In this document: positions 1-10,709 of the stretch, piece after piece
How positions within the stretch are numbered: the stretch's first letter is position 1
How the letters are laid out: every line of letters starts with the position of its first letter
Assembly (NCBI GenBank): GCA_037176725.1
Contig: JAZBRS010000054.1
Location: forward strand, 14,650,001 to 14,714,000
Source: Posidonia oceanica
Taxonomy: Eukaryota; Streptophyta; Magnoliopsida; Alismatales; Posidoniaceae
Length of the DNA: 64,000 nt
Direction of reading: 5' to 3'
Translations under genes and position numbers: made by a program
The notes under the pieces: generated by a model
Databases searched by the model: none
The model's input: only the letters and a program-made list of their open reading frames with translations
Told to the model about the DNA's origin: nothing

Positions 1-8
1 CCTCGCTC

Positions 9-19
9 AGGGAAGAGCA
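9..19 (+). other. Polypurine tract of upstream A element
   Basis: The run AGGGAAGAGCA sits directly before the LTR start TGTAGACACC. The same place in the minus-strand copies has AAGGAGGGGCA preceded by CTCGCTC, and here CTCGCTC also precedes it. This is the plus-strand priming site of an LTR retrotransposon whose internal region lies left of the window. Confidence 0.8.
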
Positions 20-349
20 TCTGTAGACACCCCATTTTGGCTTCAAAAACAAATTCCCCCATTTCCTACACCAAGCCCACACAAGCCCATGATTCAAGCC
101 CATGGTGCAAGCCCACTACCTTAACCCAACTTCTTTTTATTTTCTCTTTTATTTCAAACCCACACTACACTGCCTTAACCCAGCCCACAACCCTTTTATT
201 TTCTCTTTTATTTTCCAAACCCACCTCAGCCCATGATCTGGGCCCATCTCCTTTTATTTCATTTCTCCTTCTCTTCTCCAACCAAAATAAGAATCTACAC
301 GATTTATTCTCAGCCTTCCTCACCATTTCAGCACCCACCTATGGCAACC

Positions 350-1213
350 ACGACAAACCTCCTCTGCCACCTCCAACCAACGACATCCGTTGCTTCACAC
401 CTCAATAAAACAATGCAATTCCCTCCTTCTTGCCCAGTTGGCAATTCCATTCCTTCAGCCCCTTGGACAATTGGCTTGCTTCCACACAGTCCCTCCTTGC
501 TCCTCACACTCCCTGGCTCTCCTCCTTCGCGTCCCAAGCCACAGCTCACCAACAGCCTCCTCTTCTTGCACCCAAATCCACCTTCACTCATAGAGAGCAC
601 CCACCGCACCACCTTGCTTCCTGGGTGACTCCTCTGCATCACCACACCTCCAGCAACCTCCTCCGCAGCCATACAACACCTCTAGGCTCATCCAGCTGTC
701 CTTGCGACCTCTGCTTCAGGTCATCTTCTTCAGCGAACCCAACTGCTGCAACTCAGCCACATCGCTTCGCGCCGCCCTGCTCGAGCCTCCACAAGCTTCG
801 CCGGACCTCCCACGATCGAGGCCAACACCGCAAACCCCCCATCGCTACGCCCAGCATCACCACCAACTGAAGTTTCAGCACCGTGACCCATTGACGTCGT
901 CAGAGCCATCCGAGCATCGTCACAGTCGAATAACACCTCCCTCGACCTTCGTGGACCTCCCTTTAGCTTTCGGACGTCCTTCCTGGGCTCGAAGCCCTCT
1001 GCTGACCTCTGGAGCCTCTTTCTTCTCCAGCTGCGGCGGCGCTTGGTGCGACTCCGATGAGGTACCAGCGCCTCCACTGTGCCGAGCCCAGCCTTCTCTC
1101 CAGCGGCACACCTCCGCCGGACCACCCTCTTGCCCTCCCTGCCGCCGCTGAAGCTCAGATGCGCCTCCAGCAAGCCAGCAACCAACTCCACCGACAAGCT
1201 TCTTCATCTCAGG
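350..1213 (+). other. GC-rich LTR leader segment
   Basis: This GC- and CpG-rich block inside the LTR can be read in several overlapping frames as Pro/Ser/His-rich peptides, which is what composition alone produces. It ends at CAG|GTGAGC (1211-1219) and then composition drops sharply to AT-rich. The same layout recurs in the other A LTRs, so it looks like a transcribed leader exon rather than a protein gene. Confidence 0.5.
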
Positions 1214-1219
1214 TGAGCA
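1211..1219 (+). promoter_or_regulatory. Splice-donor-like site
   Basis: CAG|GTGAGC matches the plant 5' splice consensus and marks the switch from the GC-rich leader to the AT-rich U5-side repeats. Comparable sites occur at this boundary in the other A LTRs. Confidence 0.45.
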
Positions 1220-1254
1220 TTCACTGTAGCTTTATTTAATTTACTATTCATTTA

Positions 1255-2150
1255 AGTTAAATGCATGAACTATATTAGATTTAACTTACATTACGGTTTA
1301 GTCCTTTTTTGCACTTTTATTGCATACAGGTCCTGATTTGATTTAGATTTCATTTAAATCATATCTAAAATCATATTGCATTGAAATAAAACCCAGTAGG
1401 TTATTTTCTTTGCATTTCGGTCCTGATTTGATTTAGATTTCATTTAAATCATATTTAGAATCATACTGCATTGCATTTAAGTCCAGAAACTTATTTTAAT
1501 TGCATGTAAGTCCACTGTGCATTCATCAATCATTTAAATGCATTTCTAAACTATATTGCATTGCTGTTAAGTCCTACAGTTTTGCATATTTGCATGTAAG
1601 TCCTGTTACATGCAATCATTCATTTAAATGAGCATTTAAACTATATTGCATTGCTGTTAAGTCCTACAGTTTTGCATATTTGCACATAAGTCCTGCTGCA
1701 TGCATTCATTCATTTGAATCACACTTAAACTATATTGCATTTATGCTTGCATTGCATTTAAGTCCTGCATTATAGTTTTACTGCATATAGGTCCTGCAGT
1801 TGCATGCATAGCATCCATGCCACATTGCATTTAGGTCCAGAACCTAAACTATTGCATGCTTATCATTTTTTGGGCATTTTGCATGTTGCCCCCTACCTTT
1901 TGGACAATTTGCATGTTGCCCCCTACCTTTTGGGCATTTTTCATATTGCCCCCTACCTTTTGGGCATACTGCATATTGCCCCCTACCTTTTGCCATAATG
2001 CATATTGCCCCTTACATTCTGCCATTTTGCAAGTAGCCTCCTTTGCATTTCTCCCATATTGCACCATAGTCCGAATTGCATTAAGGACTTAACTATTGCA
2101 TTGCATGCACTTTCCAGGACTTTGCATCTTAGTCCCTGCATTCTCTTTCA
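1255..2150 (+). repeat. GCAT-word degenerate tandem region of the LTR
   Basis: AT-rich stretch built from variants of TTGCATTTAGGTCC. It contains local tandem repeats: about 91 bp twice (about 1330-1500), about 101 bp between two and three times (about 1500-1740), and a 30-bp unit with the word TTGCCCCCTACCTTTTGGGC about five times (about 1868-2015). The same word family recurs in every A LTR, in the orientation of the element. Confidence 0.75.
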
Positions 2151-2428
2151 GCATCCTTGATCTCTGTTTACTTGGTTTTATCCCTGTTTACCAAGTATTT
2201 GTGTTTTGAGCACATTAATCTTCTCTGTGATTCTGGGAACACATCCTGTGAGCGAAGGATCTAACGTATATTATACGCGTGACCTTTGGGTGCGTTTATA
2301 AGGCGTCTAGATCCAGCGCGACTTGCAAGCGCACAACTTGAGCCCAGAGCAGGCTATGTGCAGAGTTTTGTTTCTTTATTTGCTCATCGATTATCTGTTT
2401 TGTTTACTTCTGCATCCTTACTCGATTT

Positions 2429-2537
2429 CCCCTTGCTTGCCGCATCCTTGCATTGTATGGTTTTCCGTCGGTGTTTTGTTTTCCCCTTGCATGCCGCATC
2501 CTTGCATTGAATGGTTTTCCTCCGACATTTTGTTTCT
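2429..2537 (+). repeat. 54-bp tandem duplication
   Basis: Two copies of a segment starting CCCCTTGC(T/A)TGCCGCATCC, about 54 bp apart. This is the same LTR position that holds a 30-bp minisatellite in the 5.9-kb A LTRs. Confidence 0.6.
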
Positions 2538-2587
2538 CACCTGCATTGCATCTTGGGCGATGATGATTACTGTTTGGAGTTCTTGCA

Positions 2588-2804
2588 AACCAGGGCCCGC
2601 CCCGTTCGGAACACTAACAGCGCTACTGAGCACATAGATTGCATGTTTTGTTTTCCCTCATGCATCTTGGCATTTTAAGCATACATTTAAGCATACTAAA
2701 GCATTCATGGCATAGCATAGCATTCATTTCACACATGTGAGTGAGATTAGCCTAGAAAGACCGTTCCTCAGGCGCATGGGGGTGCCTAACACCTTCCCCA
2801 TGCG
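2588..2804 (+). promoter_or_regulatory. Conserved two-hairpin block of the A LTR
   Basis: Hairpin 1 (2588-2606) is a CCAGG/CCCCG-type stem followed by CGGAACAC. Hairpin 2 (2773-2804) has perfect arms CGCATGGGG and CCCCATGCG, with an inner GTG/CAC pair closing a CCTAA loop. The block is the most conserved part among all A LTRs here: 8607-8640, 14584-14616, 16085-16118, 21028-21060, 23422-23455, 42814-42846 and 43868-43902 for hairpin 2. The role is unknown; RNA packaging, dimerisation or 3'-end formation are inferences. Confidence 0.55.
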
Positions 2805-3121
2805 TAACTAGAGTCCTTACTCTCTCTCTTGGCCCGCAAGGACCATTGTGTTTGCATCCATTGGCACGAGTCATTTATTTCAACATGGCATTTGCGTCCT
2901 TTGCATATTTTCATGCTTTCCTCAATTTTCCTTATCTCCCGATAATAGACTAGGTGGCGACTCCGTTTTACCTTATCCTTTGTTTGTTTTCTTCACTTTT
3001 CTGGTGTTTTCAAGTCGAGTTTCCCTCCTCGGATCCACCCACTAATAGCGGCCTTTCGTCGGTCGGTGCATGTGAGCTTTGGCAGCGTGCATGGACGTGC
3101 CGATGGACAAGGTTGCTACAA

Positions 3122-3139
3122 TGGCGACTCTGCTGGGGA
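3122..3139 (+). other. Primer binding site copy 1 (Tat/Ogre-like)
   Basis: TGGCGACTCTGCTGGGGA follows CTACA after one base. From memory, Tat/Ogre elements use a primer site of this type assigned to an arginine tRNA. The sequence agrees with the site at 43495-43512 of the 26-kb element. Confidence 0.7.
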
Positions 3140-3309
3140 AACAAGATTTGACCTTCCCCTTTATCATTTTATTTCCCATATCATTTTATCGGTGTTTTTG
3201 AGTCGAGTTTCCTTCCTTAGATCCACCCGCTAATAGCGACCTTTCGTCGGTCGGTGCACGTGAGCTTTGGCAGCATGCATGGACGTGCCGATGGACAGGG
3301 TTGCTACAG

Positions 3310-3327
3310 TGGTGACTCCGCTGGGGA
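3310..3327 (+). other. Primer binding site copy 2 (tandem)
   Basis: TGGTGACTCCGCTGGGGA is one tandem unit (188 bp) downstream of copy 1, with a G-to-A-type change in the core. It is part of the triplicated LTR end. Confidence 0.65.
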
Positions 3328-3496
3328 AACCAGACTTGACCTTCCCCTTTATCTTTTTATTTCCCTTATCATTTTATCCGTGTTTTCGAGTCGAGTTTCC
3401 TTCCTCTGATCCACCCGCTAATAGCGGCCTTTCGTCGGTCGGTGCACGTGAGCTTTGGCAGCGTGCATGGATGTGTCGATGGACAGGGTTGCTACA

Positions 3497-3966
3497 CTTA
3501 GGATATAGGTTCTTCTTGTCTTTTCTTTCATACAAGCTTTGTAATATCAAATTTCAAGCAATGGTAATTTCATTTTCTCTCTAAGATTTATTGTTCTTCT
3601 CCATCTCTTTTACCTCTTTCTTTAATTTAGCCATTGTCTTTTGTTATTAGTTTAGATTTATCTTCTCCATCTCTTCTACCTCTTCATTTAACTTAGTCAT
3701 TGTCTTTTACTATTAGTTTAGATTTAATCATGTTATTGCTTTCATAATTTAGAATAATTTCCTGTAGTCATGTTCTTTTAGTTTTTATCTTGTTTTTATT
3801 AGTGTAAACAACTCTCTCCACCAATTTACGTTCTTCTTTGAGTGAATATTTGTCGAGATTTTGAGAAACAAGACCAAGGCTCTGTGGTTTGACTCCCTCG
3901 TGCCCTTGCTACGCGTTGGCACTGTGCACTTGTGGATTTAAAGTTTCTTCCATTTTACATCGAACA
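3497..3966 (+). mobile_element. Athila-like LTR, 3' part
   Basis: A T-rich LTR end finishing near CGAACA just before the primer site. It holds a 66-bp tandem duplication (about 3596-3727) containing TCTCCATCTCTT. The 5' part is missing, cut at the junction with the A LTR. Confidence 0.6.
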
Positions 3967-3972
3967 AGTTTT

Positions 3973-3989
3973 TGGCGCCGTTGCCAAGG
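3973..3989 (+). other. Athila-type primer binding site
   Basis: TGGCGCCGTTGCCAAGG. Athila elements usually carry TGGCGCCGTTGCCGGGG, which I recall as complementary to tRNA-Asp. The GG-to-AA change agrees with decay. Confidence 0.7.
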
Positions 3990-5333
3990 TCTTGTGCTTG
4001 CATTTCTATTCAACATTTTTATTCTTCGAAGTCGTATTAAATTAACAAAATAAATAATAATAATAGAAAAAAAAATCGTTTATTGAGTTTTTGCATTCAT
4101 TGGAGTGTTGAAGCTATATACAATCGGTTTGAGCGATTTCTGAGCTCTCATCTCCTCTCAACTTGGGCACACATTTTGTGGCTTCCCCCTACTGTTGGAG
4201 GACACTTTTGGGACAGCAACCTTGTTGTTTCATCTCAGTTTGGACAGTCACTTGACAGCTGGTTTCATGCATCATACGAACAACTAGTAGTTCATTGCGA
4301 CTTGGAGTATACGGGTTGTAGATTCAAGCTTGTGGAGGCTTCGTGCAACAATTGGTCGACTTCCTATGTTGTGAAGTGTAGGTTGGTGTTCTTTAACCCA
4401 TTGATTTCTTAGAATTGCATGCTAGGATCTGGAAAATTATTCTTGCTTTATCTATTTTTGATCACTAGAATTGCCATGCTCCATGAATAGGGTTTCTTCA
4501 TTTGGATTACTTGTTGATTGTGCTTTTGATTATTAATTTTTAAAACTCGTGAATCACAAAGAATATCTTGGTGAACCTCCACACAAAAAAAAAAAAAATC
4601 CCTTAAACGCACTCAATCACTAATCAACTAGAAACTTACTGCATTTAGGACACAATCACTTGCACATGCCATGTTTAGAGATGCCATGTAATTCATGCTT
4701 GATTTGATTCTCTCTTAGGCTCACTCGCACTTAATCTAATTGAACAACTTGTTTGTTTAAAAAGCTTTCTTGTGTGGGGTAGGTTTAGAGGGGGTTTCAA
4801 TTCATACTACAAATCGGCATAACCCAATTAAGATAAGGTGGGGATTTCATCACCCTTCCTTGGTCGAGGAAAGAACCAAGTGTCCTAAGAACGTAAATCT
4901 AAAATCAATTAGACATCAGCCTTAAGGACTACGGCTCAATTAAAACAAGACCCGTTTTGAGATTTACTCCCTACGATTATCATTAGTCAGCAGTGTCTAG
5001 GAAAGAAGTTTGTGGAGCTTGCTCCCAAGGACCGGGGTTAATTAATTGTGCGGGTGCCTAGTGCTCTTGCCCCCCCCAGACTTATAATACTTTCCTGGCT
5101 TCTGGCTCATGCTAATTGATTAGGGTCAGCTCACTACCTGTCTTGGACCAGTTAGGAGCGTTTAAGGAGATCGAGTCACGTTAGGTCTAAGCTAGTGTGC
5201 TTTGATTGGTTGTGTGTTTGATTTTTGTTTTTAGAGGTTAGGATTTCACCCTCCTCTATCTGGTCACCTCTCATCTAAGCCACTTTCTTCTAACTCTCAT
5301 CTCTTTCATCTATCTGAGTGGTTCCCCAAGTGC
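3990..5333 (+). other. Athila 5' leader, non-coding
   Basis: Sequence between primer site and gag. A 109-codon frame (4083-4412) resembles nothing I recognise and is not called. The stretch has an A-run near 4584 and otherwise no clear structure. Long leaders of this kind are usual in Athila elements. Confidence 0.6.
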
Positions 5334-5759
5334 ATGAGCACCTGGACTAGGGACCCAACAACAAATCGGTTGTTGAGCTCATCGAGCCCTGAGTCAGATC
5401 GACCTAGGGTGTCAAATTCATCATCTTCTATTTCATCATCTTCATCAACTTTAGATTTTGGTGATTTTGGATCTTTACTCTTTTCACCCCAAATGGATCT
5501 TGAAGCTAGAGCCAACATGAGAGCATACGTGTACCCTACACGTGTTGCTCAACCTAGTTGCATTGTGTTGCCTCCAACTAATGCAAATAATTTTGAACTC
5601 AAGCCATCAATGTTGTCTTTATTACCCAAATTCTCAAGAACTGAAGACCCCTATCTGTTCATCAGAGAATTAGAGGAGGGTTGTCAGCTATTCAAGCTGC
5701 AACAACTGAAGGATGATGCCATTAGACTTAGGTTAATTCCTTTCTACTTAAAGGATAAC

Positions 5760-5764
5760 GCTAA
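5760..5764. repeat. Target duplication GCTAA (left)
   Basis: GCTAA directly precedes the B LTR, and the identical GCTAA follows it at 7330-7334. This is a 5-bp duplication as made by gypsy integrase. Confidence 0.9.
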
Positions 5765-6433
5765 TGTAGATATCCCATTTTTCAATTTCTGAGAGTTCAT
5801 AGAGGTTAGGAACTTCTGAGGCACCCAGATCACATAACTAAGGCTTAATAACATATTTTCCAGAGTTTTCATGATTTGCTTAAAAACAATGCTTGATTTT
5901 ACTTGACTCAAGGTTGTTAGCTGTGGCAGAGCTAACGCACTCAAACTCGTGGCAAGTTTGAGTACCTTGAGCGCACTTTATCCCACTCAAATCCGTGGCA
6001 GATTTGAGTTAAAGAAGATATTTTTATGATTTCATGAGATCTTTGAAGTTTTCTGGGCTTTTATCATGTTTCTCTGGATTAACTTAAAAGACAGGGTTAA
6101 AAATGCAAAAGACTTAGCTAGTTGCCTCCCAGAGCGGCGACACAGCCAAACGCCATTCAACAGGGCGACTAGACTATCTAGGCACCTGTGAGACAGGCGA
6201 CTAGCATCATTTCTCTCTCTCTCCAGCTTAATGTTAATATCTTGGGCATTAATATAATATATGGGAATTTTATAAGCTATTATAACATTTTTCCGTAAAT
6301 TATTGATATTTATATGATTTTCTAGCATTTAATATATGGTATAACACATATATCATATAAAATAAATAATCAAAGAACAATCTAGAAAATCCTAGGTAGC
6401 TTCAAACAAATATCTTGATTTTTAACACATTTT

Positions 6434-6496
6434 CCAATCCCTTAAAATTAGAAACCAATCTCTTAAAATCAGAAATCAATCCCTTAAAATCAGAAA
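6434..6496 (+). repeat. 21-bp tandem repeat x3
   Basis: Three copies of a CAATCCCTTAAAATCAGAAA-like unit inside the AT-rich part of the solo B LTR. A decayed version lies at about 15650-15700 in the other B1-type copy. Confidence 0.7.
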
Positions 6497-6730
6497 CAAA
6501 TATTTTAGTTGCCTGAAATAGTGCAGCAGCTAGGCACCACTATATGCGGCGACTAGCTGACATGAACTCCGCTGACCTGGTCACACGGAGTTTCCCTGAC
6601 ATTTTCCACGATCTTTTCGGGAGATATTTGTCCCAGTCGCCTGCTTATGCGGCGACTAACCCTAAATATCTATTTTCTTCTAGAAACTTCTAGAACCTTC
6701 CTAGCTATGAGCCACCCGTGTCCCACGAAC

Positions 6731-6740
6731 CTATAAATAG
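6731..6740 (+). promoter_or_regulatory. TATA box of B LTR
   Basis: CTATAAATAG is present in the same LTR position in all four B copies (minus strand at 15413-15422, 47627-47636 and 55305-55314). Transcription would start about 30 bp downstream, which places the U3/R boundary. Confidence 0.7.
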
Positions 6741-9219
6741 GTCTCGTGATTCGGTGCTCAAGAGACGGCCAATTTTAGGGTTTGGGGAGGTAAATCCACA
6801 TCCAAGAGAGAAAGAGTTACATTTTCTAAGAGAGAAACCCTAGGCCCCACCTTCAATCCAGAAACCTATATCCCCGAGATCTCGAGCCTAGCCGGAGCTC
6901 CAACCATGCTTTCACTTCCTCACTCCACTGCATACAGCACGAGGGTGAAGGGAGTATCTTCATCCAATCTTTTTTATTTCATTATTGCATCCTTAACATA
7001 GGACCCATAGCATATGCATGCAGGGAACAACCCCCGGTTAGTATTAGATTCATTTGTTCATATTATTCTCTATTTTTTATTATTATTTACTACACACAAA
7101 CTTATCTAGATCTCTTATTTTTATTTGTTTTGAAGGAAAGGAATATGCTCACGTAACACGAGGAAGCCACTGGACGACACCCTGCCGTCGATCCAGTGAG
7201 CTGAGTACCCACATCATCTACATCTCCCTAGGTGCCTTGTCCGCCCATTGATAAGTGGCGATCACAATAAGTTGATAATGTTGTGGAGCGTAGTCATCTT
7301 CATAAACACACCCCAAATCCACATCCACAGCTAAGAAATGGTTGTACAGTCGACCACCTGGGTCGATTGCGACATGGAATCAATTTACGGTTCAATTTCT
7401 CCAAATAGTAAAACAAACTGACTTCGCAATGAAATCGGGATGTTTAGACAGAAGGAGAATGAACCGTTCTATACTGCGTTTGATAGGTTTCAGGACTTAT
7501 TAAACCAATGCCCTCATCTTGGGTTTGAGATCTGGTGGCTGAACCAGATCATCTATAGTGGTCTCACCCTTCCTTAGAAACAGTTGGTCGAGTCCATATG
7601 TGAAACTGAATTTATGGACCAAACACCAAGGGAGGCATGGGCCTTTTTGGAATTACTCTCCGAAAGACTCGGCAATGGGTAGATGAGACAGAAAGCCACA
7701 TCTCTATTGTGGAAGCTCATCCAACTACATCGAAAGGAGCCAACCCTATTACTCCTACTATAAGGATGGATGCTAAAATGGCTACAATTCTACGTAGGTT
7801 AGAAGCCCTTGAGGTTAAAGAGACTCCTAAATCGGTTCATCAAGTCTCCATGTCTGTACCATTTGAGGAATCTTTCGACCTCTTTAAGTGTGTTGACCCT
7901 ATGGTTAACAACCCTATGCTTTATGGCATGAGCGAGGATCAGTATTTGGAACAAGTCAATGCCCTGCATAAGTTTAAGAAAACCCAGAACAATCCTTATT
8001 CTAACACATACAATCTTGGGTGGAGGAATCACCCAAACTTCTCTTGGAGTCAAGGTTCTCACCAAGGAGGAGCTTCTCATTCGTTTGTGCCAACTGGGCC
8101 TGTGAATCAATATGTGCCTTCTCAAGCACCGCATGGGACTAATCACTTCTGTCCCATGTCAACACATCATGCTCCACCTGGTTTTCAACCTGAGCAACGT
8201 TTAAACCACATGGAAAAGAGCATCAAGTCCATAGAGTTGGTGATAGGTCAGTTAGCTAGTGCCCTTACTGAACGAGAAAAGGGGAAGGTGCCTAGTGTAG
8301 TAACCCTGAAATCGACGCGTCCATGCACGATGCCAAAGCTCACCTGCACCGACAAAAATTAGGTTGCTATTAGCGGTTGGATCCGAGGAAGGAAACTCTA
8401 CTCAGAAACGCTGGAAAAAGAGGAAAAAAGAAAGATAAGAGAAAATCAGAGTCGCCACCGTGTCAATTAAATCGGGAGACAAGGAAAACCAGAGAAAGCA
8501 TGAGAAAACATGCAAAAGGATGCAAATGCTATGCAAATATGACTCATGCCTAGGATGAGGGCATAATGGTCATTGTGGGCCATGAGAAAGGGTAAGCACT
8601 CCTGTTATGCACAGGGAAGGTGTTAGGCACCCCCGATACGTCTGAAGAATCGGTCTTTCTAGGCTTCTCGCTCACATATGCAGGAAGATGCATGCTTTGA
8701 ATGCCTAAATGCCATGAATGCCTAATTACATGCTCAAATGTATGCTCTAAGTGCTAAGATGCTTGCAGGGAATTAAACGTGCAATGTATGTGCTCAGTAG
8801 CACTGCCAGCATTTCGAACGGGGCGTGCCCTGGTTCGTTAGAACTCTAGGCAGTAAGCATCACTACCCTAAATGCAATGCAGGCGATAAATCAAAACGGT
8901 AATGAAAACCATGCAATGCGAAGCGACATGCAGAGGGGAAACGAAACAGGGGTGGAAAACCCTAATCTATATGCACGAGAAAATAGATCGTGAAAACGAT
9001 GCATGCAGTGCAAATGGCAAGCATTAAGTGATATGTAGTGATTCAAGTGGGCTTATCTTGAAGATATGAGGCCTGATCTGAAATAACTTTAGTTAGAATG
9101 AATGATCATTCAACCAGGAAGACCTGAATAGTTAGATCATGAAGATCCAACGGTCCGATCAAAAGTTATTCAGGTTTCAAGTCAGATGGCTCAAGGGCCA
9201 GAAAAAGTGATCTAAGTGG

Positions 9220-10200
9220 GGGTCTAAGTGCAAATTACCCCTATGTGTATGCAATGCAGGGTGTCCTACATGCAATGAAGCTAAGAGTACTCAAAAGTAT
9301 GCAAGGGGAGCTATATGCAATGACTTAAGGATGCAATGCAGGCAAGAATGTGAATGTAGGGACCTAAGTGCAATAAAAATAACTACAAGGGCCTAAATGC
9401 AATGTCATGGAAAAATGCTTTGCAACAGGATAAATGCATGCTAAAAGTAGAAGCAGCAGAGTATGGGGCCAACAGGGGCCAAATGCAATGCTAAACAAAA
9501 GGCTGGCATGCAATAAAGCAATAAAAGGACCTACATGCAGTTTTAAAAACATGTGGGGCTTAAATGCAATGCAAAATAGGCTTGCAGACAAGCAACAGTT
9601 TAAAAATATGGACTGAAATGTAATTTGTAAAACTGTTGGACTTTAAAGCAATGCAATATGATTAAAATTGCAATTTAAATGATGCATGCATGTGAATAGG
9701 ACTTAAATGTAATAATAACAAGTCACAGGACTTTATTGCAATGTAATAAAGTTTAAAATTGCATTTAAATGACAGTTGGAAGAAAACTGGACCTAAATGC
9801 AATAATGTAAACTTGCTGGACTTTATTACAATGTAATAAGGTTTTAAAATTGCATTTTAAATAGCAGTTGAAAGTAAATTGGACCTAAATGCAATAATTG
9901 AAACTTGCAGGACTTTATTGCAATGTAATAAAGTTTTAAATTCACATTTAAATCACAGTTGAAAGCAAACTAGACCTAAATGTAAAAATTAAAACCCAAA
10001 CAGTTTTATTACAATGCAATAAGGTTTGAAATTACATTTAAATCAAAGTAAACATGCGGGCTGGACATAAATGCAATTAAATAAACATGCAGACATTTAA
10101 TGCAATGCAATATGGTTACAAATGCAAATTAAATGAATTTAACAACTGATGCTGGACTGGAAAGTAAAATAAATAAACCAAAGGACTTTATTTCAATTTC
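9220..10200 (-). repeat. GCAT-word region of the minus-strand LTR
   Basis: Repeated GGACCTAAATGCAAT-type words at irregular 40-110 bp spacing, the reverse complement of the words in the first LTR. Units such as TGGACCTAAATGCAATAA followed by an AATAAGGTTTTAAAATTGCA word recur about every 110 bp between 9650 and 10060. Confidence 0.7.
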
Positions 10201-10701
10201 AAACCAAAACTTTAAAACAAAACATTAATAAAAACAAAACGCTACAGTGCTACAGTAGCCCTCGAGCTGCTGCAGCATTGCGTCGGGGAAGGAGGTGTCA
10301 CAACGGCGATCCAGCAGTGGACAGGTGCGGCTGAGGCGATTGGAGGCTCGGGCGAGCCAGTTGAGCATTCCGGTGGGTCTGGCGGCGCGCAGTGGTGGCT
10401 GAGGCGTGCAGTCGACGTTGGTGGTTGGTTGCAGCGACTGCCGGAGATGGTGCGGGCGCTAGAGGCAACGGCAGCGCAAGAGCGAAGCGGGGCTGAGTCG
10501 TGGGAGGTCCGACGCAGCTCGAGGGAAGGTCTGGAGGAGCAGTGGAGGTCCGAAGCACGTTGGAGCATGGCGGTGTTGCTGGCCGGCGTTGGAGACGAAG
10601 TACTGTAGCGGTGGAGCTTGAATCGCGCACCGAGGCTCTAAACTAACATCTAAAAAGCTAAGAAGCACGATGAGGCTAAATGGAACTCAGAGATGAGGTC
10701 C

Positions 10702-10709
10702 GTTACCTG
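10702..10709 (-). promoter_or_regulatory. Splice-donor-like site
   Basis: On the minus strand this reads CAG|GTAAC, at the 3' edge of the GC-rich leader, as in the other A LTRs. Confidence 0.4.

Larger units (their letters stand above)
22..3496 (+). mobile_element. Family A LTR (3' LTR of an element left of the window)
   Basis: The LTR starts TGTAGACACCCC after a polypurine tract and ends in CTACA. Order of parts: a pyrimidine-rich U3 (about 100-330), a GC-rich Pro/Ser-coding-like segment (about 350-1210) ending in a splice-donor-like CAGGTGAGC, an AT-rich GCAT-word region (1255-2150), a conserved hairpin block (2588-2804), and a 3' end present as three 188-bp tandem copies. The first possible LTR end is 3120 and the last 3496. 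Because a PBS follows each CTACA inside the array, the true end is ambiguous. I take 3496, where Athila-like flank begins. Open frames here are low complexity and not taken as genes. Confidence 0.85.
2954..3496 (+). repeat. 188-bp tandem triplication of LTR end plus primer site
   Basis: Three units each run from a TGGCGACTC-like word to TTGCTACA, ending at 3120, 3308 and 3496 (exact spacing 188 bp). Units 2 and 3 begin with a full primer-site sequence, while unit 1 begins with the LTR's own GGTGGCGACTCCG. Confidence 0.85.
5765..7329 (+). mobile_element. Solo LTR, family B
   Basis: Starts TGTAGATATCCC and ends CATCCACA (1565 bp), with GCTAA on both sides and no internal region, so it is a solo LTR left by LTR-LTR recombination. 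It carries a TATA box (6731-6740), GTCGCC/GGCGAC words (about 6120-6200 and 6510-6660) and an AT-rich insert (about 6230-6510) that the full B element at 47009-56143 lacks. It splits the Athila gag. Confidence 0.9.
3497..8295 (+). mobile_element. Athila-like retrotransposon remnant
   Basis: A degenerate element interrupted by other elements. It has an LTR end (to about 3966), a primer site TGGCGCCGTTGCC (3973-3989), a long untranslated leader (about 3990-5330) and a broken gag (5334-5764, continued 7335-8295). It is cut on the left by the A LTR ending at 3496 and on the right by the minus-strand A LTR starting at 8296. No pol is present in the window. It is probably the oldest visible layer. 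Confidence 0.8.
5334..8295 (+). pseudogene. Athila-like gag, interrupted and frameshifted
   Basis: Gag is the structural protein that would form the virus-like particle. The N-terminal part (5334-5764) has a Ser-rich head, then NNFELKPSMLSLL and a DPYLFIREL...LQQLKDDAIRLRL block typical of Athila gag. It stops mid-gene at codons for KDNA, where a solo B LTR (5765-7329) is inserted. After the duplicated GCTAA the reading resumes with KKWLYS, then loses frame near 7410-7430, has an in-frame stop near 7577, and shifts again before 7637. The C-terminal part contains NPYSNTYNLGWRNHPNFSW, a well-known Athila gag motif, and a coiled-coil-like end (LNHMEKSIKSIELVIGQL). The last codons are replaced by the A LTR at 8296. 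It is not functional. Confidence 0.85.

Noticed and set aside
2262..2280. Palindrome CGTATATTATACG as an operator or TATA element
   Set aside because: Only seen in the first LTR; without conservation in the other copies no role can be claimed.
4083..4412. 109-codon plus-strand frame in the Athila leader
   Set aside because: Resembles nothing known to me, lies in the untranslated leader and has no support beyond length.
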